A stretch of DNA of 11,589 nt from Alphaproteobacteria bacterium UBA2954 (GCA_002348585.1 DEBO01000046.1:3119-14707); one strand, 5' to 3'; shown: positions 1 to 7,097, counted from the first letter of the stretch. Notes: generated by a model not told the origin, from the letters alone. A program made the numbers and translations.

Positions 1-304
1 TGGCACGTTGAGAACCAAGCCCCAGCGCAATCTTTTTCTTCTGGGCGGTGTCTGCTAGCACCCTGTTAATCGCCATGGCCCGGTCTGTACCTCCGGTCAT
101 GCCTGTTATTATTAGCGGGGCATCCAGCTCAGTTCCCAGGAATTCTGTGGTTAGGTTGACTCTGTTTAAATCACATTCTGGTAACGCACAATAAGGCAGG
201 CTGACCGCATCCAGTGGGTGGTCAACAAAGGGTTGGCTGGTCTTGGCCAGGTCAAGGTGCGCATTTTTACGATCGGCAGTTTGCGGCGTGCTTGTTCGGG
301 TCAT
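1..304 (-). CDS. idi2 (fni): Type 2 isopentenyl-diphosphate delta-isomerase, N-terminal part (runs off the left edge)
   Basis: This interconverts IPP and DMAPP and so supplies the starter unit for the GGPP made by the upstream CrtE. The type 2 enzyme uses FMN and NAD(P)H and is unrelated to the type 1 Idi. I translated 101 codons from the ATG at 304-302 without meeting a stop. Visible family signatures are an N-terminal RKNAHL (residues 12-17), which matches the RKxxHL opening of the family, then ITGMTGGT near residue 70 and GLGSQR near the window edge, the start of the FMN-binding TIM barrel. The start codon overlaps the blh stop codon (ATGA, 304-301), so it is probably translationally coupled as the last visible gene of the carotenoid operon. 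The C-terminal part, including most of the barrel, lies outside the window. The family call is confident; whether the gene is intact cannot be judged. Confidence 0.9.
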   Translation of the reverse strand, partial: MTRTSTPQTADRKNAHLDLAKTSQPFVDHPLDAVSLPYCALPECDLNRVNLTTEFLGTELDAPLIITGMTGGTDRAMAINRVLADTAQKKKIALGLGSQRA

Positions 305-1161
305 GGCTGCGTAATCTTTTTCAATGTGGGGCGGTACATGGTATCCACCAACAACATATGCGGCACCGTCAAAGCAGCTAGCAAGATAAAGACTGCCCGG
401 ATAAAGGCTTCATCTGGTGAAAAACTGCCTGACATTGTCTGGCTGAAATATAGCCCTGCGCCCATCGCCCAGGACGCTGCGGTCAAAATACCGCCACTGA
501 CTAGAATGAAGCGGCGGCTGACAAAGAGCTGCATAGCTTTCCAGATACTGGTAAAATGACGGCGTGAATGTACAACACAGAAATAAACGGCAAAACCTGC
601 TAGGGGCGGCAACAGCCACACTATCACAGCCAGCCCGGCCAGTTCACCTGCCGCAGCTCCATATTGGCGGTTGAAAAGGGCTGCTCCAGCGTAAATACAG
701 GCAGCAGCAAGCCAGATTATCAGCGCCGGCCTCAGCGCATCCATGATCAGAACCGCATTTGGCCCGGCAAGAACGATAAACAGTTGGCTCACCTCTGCTG
801 TGTGAAACACAGGCAACAAAATGGTCACCATGCCACCATGCACCAGAATCTGACAGGCTTTCAGGCTGCGCTGGACAAGGCGCGGGCCGGGCTGAAACAG
901 ATGTTCTGTATCGCCGCTGCCAAAATGTACAATGGTTAGCACTAAAAAAGCAGCTAGCGCGAAGACAGGTGATACAAGCCAGATCAAGGCGGACAGCCCG
1001 GCCAGTAACAGATACATGACCAGAAAACCAATAATTTTGCCGGGACTGCGCCCAAAGCCCAGACAAAAGGCAAGGGCGCCGTCAAATGCACCATGGGGCA
1101 TACCGATCAGCAACACCGCGGCAAGGGCAAATAGGTCTGTTTCTGATAAGATATCCATCAT
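301..1161 (-). CDS. blh: Beta-carotene 15,15'-dioxygenase (Brp/Blh family), retinal-forming
   Basis: This integral-membrane, iron-dependent enzyme cleaves beta-carotene at the central double bond to give two retinals, the chromophore for the proteorhodopsin in this window. It has 286 residues, close to the usual Blh length, and is strongly hydrophobic with several predicted membrane segments. Conserved histidines expected to bind iron are visible: His23 in GMPHGAFDGA, His79 in IVHFGSGD, and His198 and His202 in VHSRRH; a further His268 lies in the C-terminal PHMLLVD. The gene lies 42 bases after crtY and overlaps idi2 by ATGA. There are two adjacent ATG starts (1161 and 1158); a GGAG about 13 bases upstream is a rather distant ribosome site, so the exact start is uncertain by one codon. 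The neighbourhood of crtY and an opsin gene makes retinal formation a strong inference. Confidence 0.95.
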   Translation of the reverse strand: MMDILSETDLFALAAVLLIGMPHGAFDGALAFCLGFGRSPGKIIGFLVMYLLLAGLSALIWLVSPVFALAAFLVLTIVHFGSGDTEHLFQPGPRLVQRSLKACQILVHGGMVTILLPVFHTAEVSQLFIVLAGPNAVLIMDALRPALIIWLAAACIYAGAALFNRQYGAAAGELAGLAVIVWLLPPLAGFAVYFCVVHSRRHFTSIWKAMQLFVSRRFILVSGGILTAASWAMGAGLYFSQTMSGSFSPDEAFIRAVFILLAALTVPHMLLVDTMYRPTLKKITQP

Positions 1162-1203
1162 ATTTACTCTGAATCTCCGCTGTTTACAGGCATTTTGCTC
1201 ACA

Positions 1204-2334
1204 TTAACTTTTATCCGCGTTATCTCCGTCCATCACATGTATATCCCACAATGCGTTTAAAAACAGGCCTTTTGGTATTGCCGTGATCAGTTTTGCATAG
1301 ATTTTGAAATCTGCAAGGCCGGACATAAAGCGGGCGAATTCATCGCCGTTCAGAGCAAAGGCGATCTGCGCAAACAATTCAGCCGCCTTTTCAGGGTGAT
1401 GCCGTATGACGTGCAGAAAGATTCTGTCTAGAAATAGATCAAAACGGCTGATTGGTCGAGGCATTGTTGCTGGCGTTAAAGACTCTGGACCGCCGAGGAC
1501 CAGTCTGTCAACAATGGCATCTGTATGTTTTTGTATAAAGGCAAATGCATAGCCAGATGATGGGCGAACACATCCGCCATTTGCACCGATGGGCAGATAA
1601 TCAAGATTGAGTGGTTGCACAAAAGCCATCGGAATACAGCCCTGCTCAGTATGGTCGACTTGCCAACCGCCAGTCGCCCAATAAGTCTCCAGATAGGTTT
1701 TAATTGCCTCTGCATAAAACTCATCATTCTGGCGTTTAGGGGAAAGCATGGTGGACTCGACTAATGCCTCCGTGGGGCTGTAAGGAAGCAGATAGATAAA
1801 ATGAATGCCGCGGGACTGGTCACATCTGAAATCCATTAAAATAGCTGTATCAGTTGAAAAACAAGGTTGTGCTGCTTTGATCTCCACACCTTTAAAATGC
1901 TGCAGCATGGCCCCGTCAGGCATATTTGGAGGGCGGCTGTCAAAGATAGGCTGGGCGCCGGGTGTAGGCAGGCTGTCAGGCTCCTGCTGAATATTCCCGT
2001 CTATAATGTTTAGACAATGGGTCAGCCAATCACTGCTATCGAGACGGCAGTAGGGATGCGAATCAGCTGTTTGCGTAACCTTCCGTTCTGTTGTAATAAT
2101 CTGCCATTTATGCCAGCGTTGTCTTGCGAGCTCGGTCTGTTCTTTGAGTCCCTGTGTTGCCCAGAATCCCCAGCTATGCCTATTTGTTGCGGCGAGAGAG
2201 ATAGGACCATACAGACAAGCCTTTATACTTGATGTCTTTTCTGTCCGCACCAGCTGGCGGGCCAACGACAAGCCGGCACAGCCTGCTCCGATAATTGCCA
2301 ATTCTGCCTGTTTTATGGAGGCTGTTCTGATCAT
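1204..2334 (-). CDS. crtY: Lycopene beta-cyclase (CrtY type)
   Basis: This cyclises both ends of lycopene to beta-ionone rings, giving beta-carotene for Blh. It is a 376-residue FAD/NAD(P)-dependent flavoprotein, the usual length for bacterial CrtY. The N-terminal dinucleotide fold shows ELAIIGAGCAGLSLA (residues 11-25). Further family features are HSWGFWA (53-59), LQHFKG (144-149) followed by MDF (167-169), the FIYLLPYSPTEALVEST stretch (179-195), EQGCIPM (230-236) and a C-terminal IGANGGCVRPSSGYAFA (249-265) matching the G-GG-v-P-tGYs motif of the family. The ATG at 2334-2332 overlaps the crtB TGA (2333-2331) as ATGA, so translation is probably coupled. Blh follows 42 bases downstream. No second cyclase or hydroxylase is seen, so the route appears to go straight from lycopene to beta-carotene to retinal. 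Confidence 0.95.
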   Translation of the reverse strand: MIRTASIKQAELAIIGAGCAGLSLARQLVRTEKTSSIKACLYGPISLAATNRHSWGFWATQGLKEQTELARQRWHKWQIITTERKVTQTADSHPYCRLDSSDWLTHCLNIIDGNIQQEPDSLPTPGAQPIFDSRPPNMPDGAMLQHFKGVEIKAAQPCFSTDTAILMDFRCDQSRGIHFIYLLPYSPTEALVESTMLSPKRQNDEFYAEAIKTYLETYWATGGWQVDHTEQGCIPMAFVQPLNLDYLPIGANGGCVRPSSGYAFAFIQKHTDAIVDRLVLGGPESLTPATMPRPISRFDLFLDRIFLHVIRHHPEKAAELFAQIAFALNGDEFARFMSGLADFKIYAKLITAIPKGLFLNALWDIHVMDGDNADKS

Positions 2335-3314
2335 TTTAGTGCCTCATCTAATAAGATGGTAATGGGCGCATGCAAATTGCTGTTATGAGTAGCTTTGGGC
2401 AGGCGATGGAGTTTTGATAGGGCCTGTAGGCTGGCACACAGTTTATCGCTCTTGCTGGTTACTACGCGCCCATCGCCCCACCGTAGCTTACGGGCTTTTA
2501 ATTTTGTCCCAATGGCGCGATAAACACCTGCTGCAACAGCAGTACCATATCGCGCGCGCACAGGCAGAAATCCCAGCCCCAGACGCCCGCTTTCATAATA
2601 CTGCTCAGCAAGGGTCAGCAGCCTGTCTACAGCAGCCTGAATCTGTTTATAGTCCTTAGATTCAGGGGCCTTTGCACAGGCAACAATCTGGTCAGGTGAA
2701 AGCTGGCCTGTCCAGCTTTCAGGGAGGTAGCGTCGTCCCATCTGGGCATCTTCCAGAATATCTCGTGCAATATTTGTCAGTTGCATGCCGATGCCCATAT
2801 CCACAGCAAAACGGCAGGCTGCCCTGTCGTCACAGCCCAGAACAGGGCACATCAGGAGCCCGACTGCGCCTGCTACATGATAAGCATAAGCCACCAATTC
2901 TGCCTCATCCTTAAGCAGAATTTCAGACTGATCTAGCAACAGCCCGTCCAGTAGATGGATAAGTGGCCTAACAGGGATTTGGCATCGGTTCATAACCTGC
3001 ATGTACTGCAAAAGCGCAGGGTCTGGCTGTTTAGGTATTTTCCCAGCATCTATTTGGGTTAGCTGGCGGCGGATGTAGCGGAGTCGATGTGTTCCTTCTT
3101 TCGTATCCAGCCCGTCGATATCGCCATCAGCAATATCATCCAAAAGCCGGCACAGGCTATACAGCTCAGCCGCATCTTTTGCCATCTGGCGGCCTAGCAG
3201 GCGTGATGCCCAGTAAAAGCTTTTGCCGTTTTTTGCCAGTGTCTTTAGGGCTGTGCCCCTCTCAGCTGGATAATGTGCGTCTTGCTGTTTCTGTTCAGCG
3301 CGTAGGCTGGACAT
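2331..3314 (-). CDS. crtB: Phytoene synthase
   Basis: This condenses two GGPP molecules head to head to 15-cis-phytoene, the first committed carotenoid step. It belongs to the squalene/phytoene synthase fold. From the chosen ATG (3314-3312) the protein has 327 residues. Visible are SFYWASRLL (residues 32-40, the usual N-terminal SKSFxxASRLLP signature), the first Asp-rich motif LDDIAD (58-63), YHVAGAVGLL (145-154), and the second Asp-rich motif NIARDILED (181-189) followed by GRRYLPE. The open frame extends upstream to 3443, deep inside crtI, but the extra residues look unlike the family. An ATG at 3332 (six codons longer) is an equally possible start; neither has a strong Shine-Dalgarno sequence, which fits translation coupled to the end of crtI. 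The gene overlaps crtI by 20 bases and crtY by 4. Confidence 0.94.
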   Translation of the reverse strand: MSSLRAEQKQQDAHYPAERGTALKTLAKNGKSFYWASRLLGRQMAKDAAELYSLCRLLDDIADGDIDGLDTKEGTHRLRYIRRQLTQIDAGKIPKQPDPALLQYMQVMNRCQIPVRPLIHLLDGLLLDQSEILLKDEAELVAYAYHVAGAVGLLMCPVLGCDDRAACRFAVDMGIGMQLTNIARDILEDAQMGRRYLPESWTGQLSPDQIVACAKAPESKDYKQIQAAVDRLLTLAEQYYESGRLGLGFLPVRARYGTAVAAGVYRAIGTKLKARKLRWGDGRVVTSKSDKLCASLQALSKLHRLPKATHNSNLHAPITILLDEALK

Positions 3315-4842
3315 GTGCGGCTTTCTGTTCATCTTCGCTGACCAACGTTTCAACAACTTTGGCTGAACAGAGCACACCAGGCATACCAGCACCGGGATGT
3401 GCACCTGCTCCTGAAAAATACAGATTTGCAAGATGTGGATCACGGTTATGATACCGGAACCAGGCAGATTGGGTGAAGCTGGGGGATATAGAAAAGCCAG
3501 CGCCGTGTTCAGATCGGTAATCTGCTTTGAAATCTTCAGGTGTCATATAAAAATCTTCGGTAATCACACTACGTAGACCTGGCATTATACTTTTCTCAAG
3601 GGCGCTGACAATCCTGTCCTGCAGGAGCGGCCCTTGTTTTGCCCAGTCCACATCACCCTGCAGGTTAGGGACTGGGCAGAGGACATAAAAACTATCACAG
3701 CCCTCAGGTGCGAAACGGGCATCTGTGGCAGTCGGGCGATGCAGATATAATGAAAAATCTTCTGCCAATATCTTTTTGCTAAAGATATCATGCAGCAAAT
3801 CCTTATACCGTTTTCCCATCCATATTGTGTGATGGGCAATGTCTGGATAGCGCTGCCGGGTCCCAAAAAACAGCACAAACAGGCCCATCGAATAGCGGGT
3901 AACTGCCTCTGGCAAAACCTTTTTGCGGAGGTGGGTCTGGCTAGGCAGCATCTGTCGGTAAACAGTTGGTGGGTCAGCGTTACAAATCACATTGTCAGCA
4001 GAAATGAAGGCCCCGTCGGCCGTGCGCACACCTGTAACTTTCTTGTCAGAAACACAAATCTCAGTGATATCTGTATTCAGTTTCAGATTAACACCCTGGC
4101 GGATCATGAGCGCTTTTAATTCAGCGACCAGCTTGCCTGTACCGCCCATGCAGAAATACACGCCCCATTTGCGCTCCAAGTAATGAATCAAAGCATAAAT
4201 GGATGTTGTATCAAAGGGGTTGCCGCCTACAAGTAACGGATGGATGGAAAAAGCCTGTCGCAATAAGGGGTGTTTAATGTGGCTGTTAACCAGTTGGGCT
4301 ACTGTCAAATAGCTGCGTAGCCGCAATAATTGCGGGATTTGCTTGATCATAGAGGTAAAACGAGTAAAGGGCTTATCTGCCAGTTGAGTAAAACCGACAT
4401 CAAAAATTTGTTTGGAGGTGTTCACCAACCTGTCATAATTTTTTGTGTCCTCTGGTGAAAACCGGGCAATCTCTGCATGTGTGTCAGCTAGTGACGGGCG
4501 GTAATCAAACTCAGATCCATCATGGAAATGAAACCTGTACCATGGATCAAGCGGCACAAATTCCAGATGTTCAGAACGCGTCTCTCCAAACAGGGTAAAT
4601 AGTTCATCAAACAAAAATGGGGCGGTGATGACAGTTGGGCCGGCATCATGGCGAAAGCCGCCACGCTCAAATACACGCGCGCGGCCACCAACATATTCTA
4701 GCCGCTCTATCAGCGTGACCTGATGGCCTTTTGCACGCATACGCAGGGCTGCAGCAATTCCGCCGAAACCACTGCCGACGACCACGCTATGAACGCGCTC
4801 TGCTTTATCTTTCTCATAGGGGTAGGGGCGGGCATCATCCAT
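3295..4842 (-). CDS. crtI: Phytoene desaturase (CrtI type)
   Basis: This FAD-dependent enzyme carries phytoene through repeated desaturation to lycopene at the membrane. The N-terminus has a Rossmann motif VVVGSGFGGIAAALRMRAKG, then ERLEYVGGRA and the GFRHDAGPTVI segment typical of bacterial CrtI. Near the C-terminus, GAGAHPGAGMPGVLCSAKV matches the conserved PGAGxPGVxxSAK flavin-proximal signature. About 515 residues is normal for the family. The frame is open to an ATG at 4857 (five codons longer) with another at 4851. I prefer 4842 because GAGG lies nine bases before it; this remains a guess. A 74-90 base spacer separates it from crtE, the largest gap inside the operon. Its last codons overlap crtB. 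The number of desaturation steps cannot be read from sequence, but the adjacent CrtY argues for lycopene. Confidence 0.95.
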   Translation of the reverse strand: MDDARPYPYEKDKAERVHSVVVGSGFGGIAAALRMRAKGHQVTLIERLEYVGGRARVFERGGFRHDAGPTVITAPFLFDELFTLFGETRSEHLEFVPLDPWYRFHFHDGSEFDYRPSLADTHAEIARFSPEDTKNYDRLVNTSKQIFDVGFTQLADKPFTRFTSMIKQIPQLLRLRSYLTVAQLVNSHIKHPLLRQAFSIHPLLVGGNPFDTTSIYALIHYLERKWGVYFCMGGTGKLVAELKALMIRQGVNLKLNTDITEICVSDKKVTGVRTADGAFISADNVICNADPPTVYRQMLPSQTHLRKKVLPEAVTRYSMGLFVLFFGTRQRYPDIAHHTIWMGKRYKDLLHDIFSKKILAEDFSLYLHRPTATDARFAPEGCDSFYVLCPVPNLQGDVDWAKQGPLLQDRIVSALEKSIMPGLRSVITEDFYMTPEDFKADYRSEHGAGFSISPSFTQSAWFRYHNRDPHLANLYFSGAGAHPGAGMPGVLCSAKVVETLVSEDEQKAAHVQPTR

Positions 4843-4931
4843 TTGCCACATCCTCATTTTCCAGCCGGTTTCGTCTAGTCTAGCACAGGATATGCCTGCC
4901 TGTCCTGCCCAAACATTTTATCGGATGTCAC

Positions 4932-5948
4932 TTAGTCATTCAGACTAGTAAGATCGCGGCAGACATGCCGAAGTTGTGCCAATATTGGTGTGATGATTGC
5001 CCGGCAATCTTTGGGAAAGGCAGCCGATGATGCTTCCGCTTCTTCCAACATGCTCAGCAAGGCTGATGAGGTCATGGTCAGCGCTGGTGACCGGCGCAGA
5101 CGTTCCTGCCAAGCAAGGGCATCATGTGTGTCGCCTGAGGAAAGCCAGTTATCAAAGGCTGTCGCCGCATGCTTATCCAATGTGGTCTGAAACATCACAA
5201 TCACCGCGTTTGGGGCGCGACGCAACAGGTCAGATGCCGGGCTTTCCGCGCCATCCTTACCAATCACATTCAACATATCATTGGCGATTTGGTAACAACC
5301 GCCTGCGGCACTGAAAAACCGGTTCAGCGGCCGTATAGCATCACGGCGGCCGGCCAAGTGCGCAATCCCTTCAACTGAAGCAATAAATAAAGGGGCAGTT
5401 TTGCCTGTGCTAATATCCATATAGCCAGCCCAGTCTGGGTAGGCGCGAACCTCAAACTCGAGAGCTTGTCCTGCCGTGGTGGCGGCCATATGGCGTGACA
5501 GGATAGAAACCAGCTGTGGCGTCTGTCCAAGATAGGCAGCTTCTGCTGCTAGCTCAAAGGAAAGCGCAATCAGCCAGTCACCAAGCGCCAGTGCCGTATC
5601 GCGACCATAAAAGGCCCAGACAGACGGCGCGCCCCGGCGCACCATATCTCCATCACAGATATCGTCGTGCACCAATGAGGCATTATGAAGAACCTCCACA
5701 GCTGCTGCCCAGGGTAGGCTGGCCGTTCGTGGTACGCCAAAACTGTCTCCAGCGGCTAGAGCCATACGGCCACGCAATTGTTTGCCGGTACGTTTGAAAT
5801 GATGTTGAGCAGCGGTGGCAAGCGGGTGTTTGCCCGATGGCAATCTCCGCCCAATAAAGGCTGACAGTACATAAGACAAGTCGGGAAGAGCAGCAAGGTT
5901 TTCGGCGCCCTGCACCTCATTGACTTGGCTAGCTATGTTCTCTGTCAT
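4932..5948 (-). CDS. crtE: Geranylgeranyl diphosphate synthase (polyprenyl synthetase family), divergent
   Basis: This is expected to elongate DMAPP/FPP with IPP to GGPP, the CrtB substrate; it is the first gene of the carotenoid operon. It has 338 residues. Family features are GKQLRGR (55-61, in place of GGKRLRP), LVHDDICDGDMVRRG with the first Asp-rich motif D95-D96-x-x-D99 and the following Arg pair, and KTA at 183-185. The second Asp-rich motif is unusual: where DDxxD is expected after GxxxQ, the sequence is YQIANDMLN (219-227), so the first and last Asp are Asn. The following GKDxxEGKxTLP-like stretch is also poorly kept. The start is supported by AAGGGG and GGAAG ribosome-site-like bases just upstream. 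Position in the operon makes GGPP synthase the best call, but chain length and activity are less certain than for a canonical CrtE. Confidence 0.85.
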   Translation of the reverse strand: MTENIASQVNEVQGAENLAALPDLSYVLSAFIGRRLPSGKHPLATAAQHHFKRTGKQLRGRMALAAGDSFGVPRTASLPWAAAVEVLHNASLVHDDICDGDMVRRGAPSVWAFYGRDTALALGDWLIALSFELAAEAAYLGQTPQLVSILSRHMAATTAGQALEFEVRAYPDWAGYMDISTGKTAPLFIASVEGIAHLAGRRDAIRPLNRFFSAAGGCYQIANDMLNVIGKDGAESPASDLLRRAPNAVIVMFQTTLDKHAATAFDNWLSSGDTHDALAWQERLRRSPALTMTSSALLSMLEEAEASSAAFPKDCRAIITPILAQLRHVCRDLTSLND

Positions 5949-5972
5949 CTTCCGGCCCCTTCTTTAATTGAT

Positions 5973-6000
5973 ATTGTAAGATGAAAGGTGCAAAAAAATT
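5973..6000 (-). promoter_or_regulatory. Possible weak promoter for the crtE-idi2 operon
   Basis: On the minus strand a TACAAT at 5978-5973 matches the sigma70 -10 box in five of six positions and lies about 25 bases upstream of the crtE start codon. The -35 position falls in a T-rich run (about 5994-6000) with no good consensus. It lies after the hairpin downstream of proteorhodopsin, where an internal promoter would be needed if that hairpin terminates efficiently. Support is weak. Confidence 0.25.
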
Positions 6001-6020
6001 GAGAAACGAACAATTGAGTG

Positions 6021-6061
6021 GAATAAAACGCAAGCACCCATCTAGATGATGGATGCTTGCG
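6021..6061 (-). terminator. Intrinsic terminator-like hairpin after proteorhodopsin
   Basis: A 14-base inverted repeat (6029-6042 with 6048-6061, loop TAGAT at 6043-6047) begins ten bases after the opsin stop codon. All pairs match except one, which becomes a G-U wobble in the minus-strand RNA. On that strand the stem is followed by TTTTATTC (6028-6021), a U-rich tail. On the plus strand the bases after the stem are ATAAATTTG, a poorer tail. It therefore most likely ends or attenuates proteorhodopsin transcription before crtE. Confidence 0.8.
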
Positions 6062-6071
6062 ATAAATTTGA

Positions 6072-6845
6072 TTACTTTGCGGCTTCAGATTGTGAAGTAG
6101 CAGCGGCCCAAATCGCTAGACAGAAACCGATCTTGTTAACAACGTCAGCAACGTTGTAGATCAGGTTCAGCGAATTGGCGTCAACTCCTCCAGTCATATA
6201 GCCAAAGAAATATCCAAGTGGATAGATGGCCCAACCAATGGTCACAATTAGACGCATTGTGTTGAAAGCTGATTGCACAGATGGGGGTGCACCTTCTGCA
6301 GCAACCTTACCAGCTTCTCCGGCAAAGATTTCATACAATATGTAACCCCAACCGGCCATCCCGATCACGAAACCAACCGTAGCGTTGATGAAGCCAGCCT
6401 CACCTAAATATCCGCCAACTAACATTACCATCGTACCGACCATGAGGCGCCAGAAGACGCCAACAGCAATGGCAGTACAGGCAGCTAGAATAAGGTAGAA
6501 TTCAATCATCTGCAAAGGCACTGTTATTAGCCAATCTACATAACGGAAGACCGTAGGCGATGCACCTGTGGCAACCCAAACATCACGCATATAAAAGTAG
6601 TGGACCGCAGCTACCAATGTAACAAGTCCGCCCACAATCATCGATGTTCTCCACTTGCCGTCTACTCTCAATGATTCCATCAAGAAAAATACGGTAGCAG
6701 CGACCATTGCGATCGAAATCAACCAAAAGGTAATGCCGACAGGATCGTTCGGCTCCAAGTTACCACCAGCTGCTAAAGCAATTGATGGAATAAGAATAGC
6801 CAGTGACGCAATAGCAACTGACTTTAAAGACTTAATTATTGACAT
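6072..6845 (-). CDS. PR: Proteorhodopsin, blue-tuned light-driven proton pump
   Basis: This seven-helix retinal protein of the inner membrane exports protons on illumination. It has 257 residues, with a likely cleaved signal peptide ending at IALA-AGG (about residues 1-26). It aligns to the reference green proteorhodopsin with an apparently constant offset of seven. The helix C motif RYVDWLITVPLQMIEFYLIL (101-120) carries the proton acceptor Asp104 (D97 of the reference), Thr108 (T101), donor Glu115 (E108) and tuning residue Gln112 (L/Q105), which in characterised proteins gives blue absorption. His82 in VHYFYMRD equals the counterion-linked H75. Lys238 in VADVVNKIGF equals the retinal Schiff-base K231. 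A strong GGGGAG ribosome site (6857-6852) sits six bases before the ATG. Retinal would come from the crt-blh operon just downstream. The full set of pump residues argues against a sensory role. Confidence 0.98.
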   Translation of the reverse strand: MSIIKSLKSVAIASLAILIPSIALAAGGNLEPNDPVGITFWLISIAMVAATVFFLMESLRVDGKWRTSMIVGGLVTLVAAVHYFYMRDVWVATGASPTVFRYVDWLITVPLQMIEFYLILAACTAIAVGVFWRLMVGTMVMLVGGYLGEAGFINATVGFVIGMAGWGYILYEIFAGEAGKVAAEGAPPSVQSAFNTMRLIVTIGWAIYPLGYFFGYMTGGVDANSLNLIYNVADVVNKIGFCLAIWAAATSQSEAAK

Positions 6846-6851
6846 AGGACA

Positions 6852-6857
6852 CTCCCC
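6852..6857 (-). promoter_or_regulatory. Strong Shine-Dalgarno site of proteorhodopsin
   Basis: GGGGAG on the minus strand, six bases before the opsin ATG (6845-6843), fixes that start. It is clearly better than the ribosome sites of the carotenoid genes, in keeping with an abundant membrane protein. Confidence 0.8.
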
Positions 6858-6865
6858 AAACGTCG

Positions 6866-6877
6866 CGTTCTAGAACG
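6866..6877. repeat. Perfect 12-base palindrome in the proteorhodopsin leader
   Basis: CGTTCTAGAACG reads identically on both strands and lies 21 bases before the opsin start codon, just upstream of its ribosome site. It could be a binding site for a dimeric regulator or a small stem in the leader RNA. No family was recognised, and a 12-base palindrome can occur by chance. Confidence 0.4.
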
Positions 6878-7032
6878 TCCTACTTTTTTCCCTGAACAGA
6901 CACCTGTCAATTCAGATCTCCCCCCGAAGATAGTGCTAACTTAACATATTCATAAACATTGGCAAGCATTAGTGATTAAATTTCCAACAGTAATGACTTA
7001 ACTATATGATTTTATTATGAAATAAAGAGATT

Positions 7033-7065
7033 TCCATATTATGGAGTGTCTGTTTATGCTGTAAA
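7033..7065 (-). promoter_or_regulatory. Candidate proteorhodopsin promoter with an overlapping palindrome
   Basis: On the minus strand TTTACA (7065-7060) and CATAAT (7043-7038) each match the sigma70 -35 and -10 boxes in five of six positions, with a 16-base spacer. The -10 box lies inside a perfect inverted repeat, TCCATA-T-TATGGA (7033-7045), so a dimeric regulator binding there would compete with RNA polymerase. The implied start near 7031 leaves a leader of roughly 185 bases before the opsin ATG. Nearer promoters in this AT-rich stretch cannot be excluded. Confidence 0.4.
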
Positions 7066-7097
7066 ATTGACAGTTTTTTGGAAAAATGAGGGATGAA

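Noticed and set aside
3315..3443. Longer CrtB start inside crtI
   Set aside because: It would overlap crtI by almost 150 bases and add about 43 residues absent from phytoene synthases. The ATG at 3332 remains possible and is noted with the gene.
4858..4931. GGCAGGACAGGCAGG-like repetition in the crtE-crtI spacer
   Set aside because: It is short and imperfect and forms no stable hairpin with a U-tract, so neither a terminator nor a repeat element is supported.
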